A DNA stretch of 64,000 bases from Toxorhynchites rutilus septentrionalis (Eukaryota > Arthropoda > Insecta > Diptera > Culicidae), in the NCBI RefSeq assembly GCF_029784135.1, contig NC_073745.1:283630493-283694492 (forward strand), read 5' to 3'. The notes under the pieces were generated by a model, which searched no databases, was not told the origin of the DNA, and was given only the letters and a program-made list of their open reading frames with translations. Positions 56,049 to 64,000 of the stretch are shown piece after piece (within the stretch, counting starts at the first letter, position 1; each line of letters opens with the position of its first letter). The position numbers and the translations under genes are program-made.

Positions 56049-57097
56049 GATGCCATACAAATGAAACACAAATTTCTGCATTACCAAATTAGGCATATTG
56101 AAATTTTAGGGTGCAATAAATGATTCTATGATGGTTAGACTCTCCACCACTCTCTCTAAGGGGGGCTGCCTTACAAATGAAACACAAATTTCGGCATTAC
56201 TCAAGAATTAATCAAGCAAATGGAAACAAATTTTGCATGTGGAGGTTTTAGGGTACAATAAATAATTCTATGGTGGTTAGATGCTCCTCCCCCTCTCTAA
56301 GGGGGAGCTGCCATACAAATGAAAGACAAATTTCTACATAATTCGAAAACTAATCAAACAAATGGAGCCAAATTTGTCATGTGGAGGTTTAAGGGTGCAA
56401 TAAATGTTTCTATAATGGTATGACACCCCTCCCTCTTCTGGAATGGTCCCATAAAGGGTCCCTTAAAAATATTACACATATTTCAACCAAAAATATTCCA
56501 ACCTTACATAACAATTGAAAAATTTCGGAAAACTCTGAAGAAAAAAGGGAAAACTCGGAAAATTATATTCCCATACGTTCTACAATTACATAGTGACAAG
56601 TGCTGTTAGTCCATTTGATGTTTGCGCTAGCGAAATTGATCTTTGTTCGAAACTGGAAATGGATTTTAATGTGATGAAACGCACTTCGCACTATATCTTC
56701 TTCTATCTATACCAAAAAAAGGATCGCCAGATGTGTTAATAAGAGCAGAACTCGAGGAAGGAATTTATCGATTTAGGGCTGTCTTTATTCTATCATATTT
56801 TCTGTATCAAACATTTATTCCATGTAACGGAGAAACATGTTATTTGCAAGTGATTGAAAAATCTTGAACGAGAATTGTGTCTGAAAATAATCTGATATCA
56901 AAATGATGAGTTTTGTTAGGAATACTAGGAATTTTATAGTAAAAGGAAAATTCAACGGGGTCGATTAGAAGATCAATCAATGAACAGTTCTGCAATTGGA
57001 CCCATGAACTTGCTCATAGTAAGAAAACGTAGATGTTTGAAGGTATTGATAACAAAACACAAATTTTGGGTGGGACGAGGTTTGCCGGGTCAGCTAG
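56049..57097 (+). repeat. family A repeat, copy 4
   Basis: Three tandem 142-bp-type units (56049, 56167, 56309), then the uninterrupted single-copy tail with TTCTACAATTACATAGTGAC and AATTGTGTCTGAAAATAATC, ending CTAG with T next. It serves as the empty-site reference for the two insertions in copies 3 and 5. Confidence 0.88.
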
Positions 57098-57165
57098 TAT
57101 GTAATAAATTTTAAATATTTTTTTTTAATTTCAGTTTGCTAAAATTCTTTTTAATATATAAGTTG

Positions 57166-57757
57166 AAGTTACCGAATATCGCCCAGTAGCCTGAGTTTAT
57201 CCACCTCGATTTCTCGTCTGTTTATTATTGGATCTGATGGTTACAAATCACACTACTACCTTAAGTAGGTACCTACTCATACAGATGTTGTCGGGATCCG
57301 TATCGCATCAAGAGTGATTTGGAAAAAATAGTGAAAAATATTTTTTTCATAAATTTGCAAATGTGATGGGTATACTGTTGTAAATGCTACCTGTGGGCTC
57401 ACGTAGCATGTGATGCTGCCGTTGACACGTGTACCACTTGTTTAAACGACATGCATTGATATGTATTGAGTTTTTAATTTATAGATCATAATATACATTT
57501 TTTTTGCAGTATTCCTCTTGGTTTGAATAAAAAATTTGGTGGGCGATATTAGGCACTACATTTCAAAAATTTTAAATTTGACTTTTTTCAGAAAAAAATC
57601 GCAGTGCCCAAACTATTCAGTATTTTGACCTCAAACTCTGATGGGTCATAGGGAAGAGATGTAGAAATACCCCTAGTAATTTAAATCCCGTTTCACTAAT
57701 TTTTATGTGCCTCATTTTTGAGGTCAAAAAAAAGTGGGCGATATTCGGTCACTTTAC
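57166..57757. mobile_element. inverted-repeat MITE with CCGAATATCGCCC ends
   Basis: Left AAGTTACCGAATATCGCCCA and right complement AAAGTGACCGAATATCGCCC are inverted copies about 20 bp long. An internal GGGCGATATTAGGC at 57541 repeats the motif. No coding content or clear target duplication. Confidence 0.65.
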
Positions 57758-58792
57758 CTTATATTTTTTTAATTTCCTAAAATTTATGATTTTATTTTAT
57801 TCGTGTAATCGTAAAAAAAAACCCAAACCCTAACACTGATGCTAGTGAAAATATTGTATACCATACCAAATTAGAAAATTAGGTAATTTTTTTGAAAAAC
57901 GTTTTTAACCATAGCTCTTAGGTTGAAAACGTAGTTTTTTAACGCTATTCTCAACAAGTTGGAAATGGACATATGGAAAAATACTCATAGTGCATCTTAC
58001 TATAATGCACCACTATATATCGTAAAATAAAATTACAATCAAAATTCTATTTTTTTTTTGTATTTTGAAAAATAAAATAAAAATTTTCATGTTGATATGT
58101 TGATAATTTCGAATCACCACGAAATGTACCACACAACAACGCTCCAAAATTGTGAAAAAAATCATATCAAAAACACGTATTGTAAGTGGGGGTAAGACGG
58201 GATTGTCCAAAAAACTTCAATTGTATCTTTAGAAATTCATGTTTCCCAAAACTTGAATGAAGTTTTTTACAATTCAATACACTGTTTTTCGAAATAATCG
58301 TCCAAATGTTTTACAAAAATGTGTATTTGAATTTTTGAACGTTTTTACTGAAATTCGAAACATTTTATTCGATGTAGGTAATATGGAGATATAGTTGGGG
58401 TGGGGGGCATATGGACAGGTTTGTAATATGTGAAGCGTAGAAGTTTAACGCTCGTGAGAGGAATAATTTTTTTCCACCTAGATCTGAGCTCATCACGAAT
58501 GTCCGTTAACCCTTTCTCTACGGCAGGATGCTCCACGGGAGTGCTAAATGACGAAAAAATTGAATTAATCCACCTAGAAATGCTATTGTGCTTTTTAGCA
58601 GTATAAACAGACAGACCCAGCAGCTATATTGCTTCTGGTTCCAGTCAGCATCCAGAAGCCTTTGGTGATTTGATTATCGTTTATAGACGCAGGGCATTTC
58701 TTAGGAAAATAATAAACAGACTTTTCACATTCCATCTCACCCCCCCCTGGCAACTATTCGTTTCACCCCACTAGGACAATTATTTCAATGCT
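57758..58792 (+). other. AT-rich intron sequence
   Basis: No gene. GTGGGGGTAAGACGGGATTG near 58188 is a common mosquito dispersed-repeat style. The minus-strand frames at 58013-58210 and 58345-58536 have no domain. Confidence 0.5.
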
Positions 58793-59787
58793 GCTACAAA
58801 TGAAATACAAATTTATGCATAGCCAAAGAGCTAATCTAGCAAATGGGGCCAAATTTGACATGTGAGGGTTTTAGGGTACGAGAAATGTTTCTTAGATAGT
58901 TCGACATACCTCCTTCCTCTAAAACTTCTGCATAACTCGAGAATTAATAGAGCAAATGGAACCAAAAATTGGAATGTGAGGATTTAAGAGTACAAGAAAT
59001 GTTTCTATGATGATTTGACACCCCTCCCTCCTGTGGAAGGTCACATATTCGACCAAACATTTCAATTGAAATTTTTCGGAAAACTCTGGGAAAATTCGAG
59101 AAATTGAATTCCAATATGTTCTACTAGGGGGGCGTTGCTGATTAATGGTCAGCTGCATCCCAATAGGAAGTATCCCGTATCGGGCACACGTACAGAGCAT
59201 CGAAGACTGCAACATACCAATTATGAGAACACTTGTAATACTAACCTCGAGCCAACCGCGAGTAATCGGTTACATATTACTAACATAGTTGTAAGACAAA
59301 AATTGTCAAAATATTGGACTCCCGGCCCCGTCAGGCTAACGCCACATGTGCCTTAATAAAAAATATATTTTGGGAAAAAAAAAGTTCTACAATTACATCG
59401 TGAATAGAGTTGTTAGTGCATTTGATGTTTGCGTTAACTAAATTGATCTTTGTTCGAAAGTGGATATGGGTTTTCAGATGAAAATGCGCACTCCTCATTC
59501 TATCTATATAAATAAATATGGATCGCTAAATATGTTGGTAAGCGCAAAACTCGAGGAAGGAATTGTCCGATCCGAACCGTCTTCATTTTTATATATTTTC
59601 TGTATCAAACATGTATACCATGTAACGGAGAAAAATGTTATTTGCAAGAGATTCAAAAATCTTGAACGAGATTTGGTAGAAGTACTAGGAAATTTGTAGT
59701 GAAAAGAAATTGTAAACGAACAAATGTTAATCAATCAGTGAAGGGTTCTGCGATTGGACACACAAACGAGATCGCCGGGTCAGCTAG
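58793..59787 (+). repeat. family A repeat, copy 5, interrupted by a retrotransposon tail
   Basis: Diverged tandem units (58793, 58918), then the tail, split at TTCTAC by the insertion at 59125-59383 and resuming AATTACATCGTGAATAG. It ends ATCGCCGGGTCAGCTAG with T next. Confidence 0.8.
59125..59383 (+). mobile_element. 5'-truncated Loa-like retrotransposon tail
   Basis: 259 bases matching 681-949, from TAGGGGGGCGTTGCTGATTA through CCTCGAGCCAACCGCGAGTA to poly(A). GTTCTAC is duplicated at 59118-59124 and 59384-59390. Uninterrupted family A copies read TGTTCTACAATTACAT, confirming the insertion. Only the 3' UTR was copied. Confidence 0.93.
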
Positions 59788-60537
59788 TGTTGTAAAAATC
59801 TTGATATTCAAGTATTAAATTCAGTACGGCTTTTCACAAGTAAGGCACGGCTCATAATTGAACGATGATCAACGAGCACGAAGTGAAGGGCTTTCTGCCT
59901 CTTTAGAAAATTAAACTGTTCGATGGTGTTCTCTTCGCTAAATGGTGTTTGGCCCTTTCGTTCTTTGCTTATGTATGCATATGTACGCAAGGATAAATGA
60001 TGCCACAAACCAGCATGAACAAATGCCCAATCCATTGTTCGCTCTTCGATACATTAGAAGAATAGAATTTTGAGTTTCCAATTCACATACATATCCTCCC
60101 ACCCCCTATTTCGGACCAAAACTTGCCGACGTTCCTGGGAACTCGAAAACACTAGGCAAAATGAGAAGGATCTTATGAATTTCCTGCATGACTTCCTTCT
60201 GACCTTCCCCAGTATATCGTCTTCCCTTACCATAGGAGGTCTTTTCCCAACGAAGCTCTTTGCTTTCATCGCTAACGAAAGCCCAAAGAAGTGTTCCGTA
60301 CACAATGCAGACAGCATCCACAGCCACGTCAACCTGAACCCGCCTTAACTCCCCCCGCGCTTTTCCCACATCTCGAGGGAAGCAATATATTTCGTTCGTA
60401 TGCAAATCATGTCCGACGCCGCTCTATTCGTTAGCTTGAATTGTTCATTTCTTCTAATGTAGCATTTTCTTTTTGGTCCTTCTCTCTATTATTATCAAAA
60501 TGGCTTTACCCAACGCTGGTGAACATCCGAAACCAAC
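59788..60537 (+). other. intron sequence, single-copy
   Basis: GC-richer intron towards the next exon. Overlapping frames at 60054-60405 on both strands have no domain. Confidence 0.5.
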
Positions 60538-60656
60538 ATGCTGCCGTTGTCGTTGCTGTTGCTGCTGCTGCTCCTGCCGTCATCTTGGGCCGCTGGATTT
60601 TGCTGGAATGCAAACAACACCGAACTCCGAACACCCCCATCAACCATCCCAACCAG
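60538..60656 (+). other. candidate alternative first exon with signal peptide, in frame with the next dpr exon
   Basis: An ATG at 60538 opens MLPLSLLLLLLLLPSSWAAG, a strong signal-peptide shape, then reads in frame through the splice acceptor into the Ig2 exon at 60657 (IPT-R-LKIRR). A transcript starting here could encode a secreted protein with only the last Ig2 strands. The leucines come from a CTG-rich repeat, so chance is a real alternative. No promoter was identified. Confidence 0.25.
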
Positions 60657-60754
60657 GTTGAAGATAAGACGTGCGGTGCAGAGCGACACCGGTAACTACA
60701 CTTGTGTACCGACGATGGCCAAATCATCCAGTGTGTATGCGCATGTAATTAGTG
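60657..60754 (+). CDS. dpr1: dpr1-like gene, exon completing Ig2
   Basis: A 98-base exon between CAG (60656) and GTAAGT (60755). One base completes Arg, then LKIRRAVQSDTGNYTC with the second Ig2 cysteine (residue 208) and sequon N-Y-T, followed by VPTMAKSSSVYAHVIS and one base of the next codon. The D-T-G-N-Y-T-C and SSVYxHVI ending is Dpr1-like. The remaining C-terminal exon, normally with a hydrophobic membrane-anchoring end, is not recognised in the last 3.2 kb and probably lies beyond the window. Confidence 0.95.
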
Positions 60755-62244
60755 GTAAGTTATCTCTAAATTTTAATTAACAAATAGTATTTATGGTAGC
60801 CGGAATTCTTCCGTATCCTTCCATGCAAGGGGATCCCATATTGGAAGATTGCACGAAGCAGCAGCAGCATGTTTCTTAGCGCTTGGAAGTGGAATTCGGG
60901 TTACGCTACCAAGATGCTGTGCAGATAGTCACGAAGTAATTTCGTTGCGACAGAGTTCCAGTGGGTTTTTGGTTTGCATTTGGAAATTCCGCCCTAAAAT
61001 TAAAACGAACGAAAACAAACTCATTTTACACGAATTGGTTTTTCCCCCTCCCCGGTGAATATGAAATGTAGGTCATCGCGACAGCAAAACCTGCACCAGA
61101 TTCCAATCACCGTTTAATGGCTCACTTCTGTAAATTGGATCATCACACACTTGTGCGCTATCTCGTGTTTGCGTGTCAACTATTCTCACCAGTGCGAAAC
61201 TGCCGCGCCACAGCTCCCCCCCCCCCTCCTAAACCAAGTTTTAAATTGCTTTTTACGACTTGACATCAAACTTTTCAAATTAACGACGGCCGGGACTTGT
61301 CTGCGCCTTGCAGGGACATTAAAATCCGTGAACTGTGACCCCGTTTCGAGACCGGTCCAAGCCGCAAAGGTCTCCATTGTTTACAAGCTTCCGTGTTCCG
61401 TGATATGCTTGCCAGCAGAACGAGATCATTTCCTTATGTGCGAACAAGGTTACTATTGCTGGTTGCTGCTGCTGCTGCAGTCGTACGTGACGTTAAGGTG
61501 GACCATTCCAGTGCTCCACTGTTCCATGACTGTTCCGTGAAGTTATAAAGTTACGAGTTATGATCTAGCAGAAATCATTTCCAATGGTAATTATTATCTA
61601 ATTTCAGCAGCAGGCATTCATTATAATTTCCGTATCTCGTCGAGAGACGTTCTTCATTAGACCGTATCCGATTCATATCATTTGAAGATTGATTCTTATG
61701 TTCATTATATACGAATATCAGTAAAATTAAATCACCGCACGCAATATTCACATACTCGGCAAAAATGGCGGAAGCGAAGTGCAACGGATTGATTTTTGAA
61801 AGTAAATACATGGAGATGAGATATCCACAGCTATATAGATGAGAGAGACATAGCAAAGGAATGACTAATCATTAATTATTGTTTATGGTAACTCAGTAGT
61901 TAACTCGTAACTTCTTCGAGGAATAAAGAAGACATGGCACTTTAGTATTGGTTTTCAACTCTAAACACATTTACAATTTATTCTAGGCGCAGATTTTCCA
62001 ATTGTACTTTCTCGATTTTCTATATTTTAGAAATTTCCTTTCAGTGGTGTATCATTCGGATCACAGTTGAACTTTTGCGCATTATTCTTGGTAAGATATT
62101 GGCTTCCCTTTATAAGTATCATGTCTATGTGCACTTGAGGGAATGGTATTTTACTAGTTCGATATTATTGGGATTAGATCGATCACTTGCGGTTTAATCG
62201 AGGTTAGAAAGAGGGAGAGTTTTTTTTATAGAATTTATAATGAA
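60755..62244 (+). other. dpr1-like intron, mostly single-copy
   Basis: No exon continuing in phase 1 with a Dpr tail could be identified. The frame at 61151-61540 has no domain. A C run (61211-61224) and a CTG run (61462-61480) are present. Confidence 0.5.
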
Positions 62245-62335
62245 CTAGCTGACCCGGAAAACTTCGTCCAGCTCAAAATTTATTTTTTTTCCTAGCTGAC
62301 CAGGCAAACGTTGTTCTGCCAAATAAATTATTTCT
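62245..62335 (-). repeat. two CTAG-type repeat termini, minus orientation
   Basis: CTAGCTGACCCGGAAAACTT at 62245 and CTAGCTGACCAGGCAAACGT at 62292 are complements of the family A 3' end, back to back 47 bases apart. The second continues TGTTCTGCCAAATAAATT, a variant tail. Confidence 0.75.
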
Positions 62336-64000
62336 AGTGAATATTTTGGGTGTTGAATAAAACACACTAATGTATTGTAAGTGTGTTTGAATATTTTAAC
62401 GATCTTTAAAATAAATCGAATGTGACCGATAAAAAAAACGAATTAAATGATTTGAACGAACGGTTATATGATGTTTCTTGGTGTATTTCATTAACGTAAC
62501 TGACATGTTTGATCTCTTAAAAGTTAAACGTCAACTGAAAAAAAGTAATATAAGTTTGTCGTAAAGTAGAAAAAATTAAATATAGAAAATCAATATTTAT
62601 TACTGTCTCCTTGTTAGAAAATACGTGCATGTGATTTTCAACATGGCTTAGTTTATAACAGCTTGGTCTCGTTCATAAATTGGAAAACAGCGATACGCCA
62701 GCTAACTTCAATGGAGCTGATTAATCGGCCTGTTTGGAATCGCGTTATTTTATCGTTGTCATTCAATCGAGGAGTATTCACATCGGTAATCTAAGTTTGA
62801 TACACTGCCATATTGCTTCCTTTATTCATGGATGTTTTTATTACTCTTCACCGATTTGTAGAACTCAATATTCATATATGCATATGAGTGATCGGATTTT
62901 ACAATTCGATCGAAATCGACTTTTACACTCTTAAATTCGTTCGCCTTGTCGCGAAACAATGGTCAAAATAAGTCATCCGTATTTGTGGTTCAATTTACTC
63001 TCTATCTGATCGGCATAATTCCGGAAATGATTCTAAATTGTTGAAATTTGAATGAAAATTATTATTCGATTTCGTTTGGATGCTAAATTTGTTTTGAATG
63101 TGTTTGAATGCTAAATTTTGCGTGTTTATTCCACCCGAAAAACCATTACTATTTTTGCTTCATAGAAATGGAACATGGAGACCAATGTTGTTTACGTCGA
63201 ATTGCGTGGCAAGGTTGTCACATTTGCTCAACTCGATTGGACTTGAGCTTGAACAGAATGCAAAATTGCGCTTTTTCTATTCAACAGAATACAACCAACA
63301 ATATGTGGGAACGAATACGATCGAACTTCATTTTGTGTTTGAACACACGCGCAATGTCATGACAATGCATTGCGCGTGTGTTTAACTAAAGCTATGTCGG
63401 CGTTGTTCATGATAGTGTCTCGCAAGTGAATGAATTATTCCTCGCACCGCTTTTGTTGATTGTGTAGTAAGAATTGCAGTCGTTCAATCTCTACCTTCGC
63501 GTATATGTCGACCATAAATTGTTGGCACAACTTACGTTATCTTGAATTGGCGTTTCTTGACCTTGTCAAATCTCCATATGATAAACATAAAAATCCATCG
63601 AGCGCGTCCTCTGTTTGTTTCGTCGCATGTTCATAAATATTAAATCAAAATGAGAAATGATGTTCATAATGAATTAAGTATCTGTGACGGGGTCTCGTTG
63701 GTCTAATGTTTATGCAAGAGATTTTTCGTTAAAGAAACCCTTCTGACTTGCACTGTAGTCACGCGTATTCTTGAGCTTGCCACTCCAGAATACATTCAAG
63801 GCGTATTGTTCGTCATAGAAATCTCAACTATTTACTAATAAAAATGACGCAAGTAGTACTACGTTGAGAAGGCAAACCTTGGGAACGGTAGTGCCATTGG
63901 AGAAGAACATAGCGAGGGTCGTATAAACGCAATTCCAGATTATTGTTTTTTCTTCGCATTAAATTTTTCGTGTCACCGTGCTATCATGATTCCAGCAACG
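62336..64000. other. intron or repeat-derived sequence to the window end
   Basis: No gene is supported; the overlapping frames at 63098-63385 have no domain. Part of it may be the body of the element ending at 62292. A perfect hairpin lies at 63342-63382. The block near 63842 (AAAATGACGCAAGTAGTACT, ACGTTGAGA) resembles 21094-21125. Confidence 0.45.
63342..63382. repeat. perfect 15-bp hairpin with 11-base loop
   Basis: AACACACGCGCAATG (63342-63356) and CATTGCGCGTGTGTT (63368-63382) are exact reverse complements. GC-rich for this AT-rich region. Not followed by a T run typical of a terminator. Confidence 0.9.

Noticed and set aside
60054..60405. Three overlapping frames of about 92-99 residues on both strands
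   Set aside because: No domain, mutually overlapping and intronic; chance open frames in GC-richer sequence.
61151..61540. 129-residue frame as the next dpr exon
   Set aside because: It does not continue in the required phase from the 60755 donor and lacks a Dpr C-terminal pattern; it contains C- and CTG-run translation.

Overview
This is a stretch of mosquito genome, most likely Aedes. The composition is AT-rich and eukaryotic, with GT-AG introns and no operons. It carries a Feilai-like tRNA-derived SINE, DD37E-type Tc1 elements, irritans-type mariner, I- and Loa-like non-LTR retrotransposons and many short inverted-repeat elements, a mixture typical of Aedes. The species is inferred from these families, not proven.

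The only host gene found is a plus-strand dpr-family gene (two-immunoglobulin neuronal cell-surface protein, closest from memory to dpr1). Six internal exons are visible: 18846-18988, 27203-27280, 27350-27482, 50248-50367, 50448-50550 and 60657-60754. They join in consistent phases (0, 0, 1, 1, 2) into 675 coding bases that cover Ig1 and Ig2. The signal-peptide exon(s) lie upstream and the C-terminal exon(s) downstream of what can be recognised. Introns of about 8, 23 and 10 kb are filled with mobile elements.

Layout. 1-1701: Loa-like retrotransposon tail cutting a mariner. 1740-5040: tandem 119-bp repeats and fragments. 5041-7880: mostly single-copy. 7886-13587: a transposon with roughly 650-bp inverted repeats and a decayed DDE-like transposase, itself carrying a 1.17-kb insertion. 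13697-16607: three inverted-repeat elements. 16965-18532: a repeat with a histone-type 3' stem-loop. 18846-20560: first visible dpr exon and intron. 20565-24870: hairpin and foldback repeats. 24879-26156: Tc1 copy 1. 27203-27482: two dpr exons. 27802-30793: second long-inverted-repeat transposon, filled with nested repeats. 31203-36686: Tc1 copy 2, split by an I-type retrotransposon. 35109-43436: a direct tandem duplication of 4164 bp that appears perfect. 43893-46521: repeats with SINE and MITE insertions. 46750-47979: piggyBac-like element. 50248-50550: two dpr exons. 51717-59787: pogo-like MITE, two opposed non-LTR fragments and repeat copies. 60538-60754: dpr exon with a possible alternative start. 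60755-64000: intron with repeat termini and a hairpin.

The most notable observations are the 4164-bp duplication (recent event or assembly artefact) and the RNase H reading frame it fuses; the long-inverted-repeat transposon with its SDGAASQYKN / EWHFFATSHGK transposase; the repeat family carrying histone-type stem-loops; and a family of nine termini ending in CTAG, eight of them followed by T.
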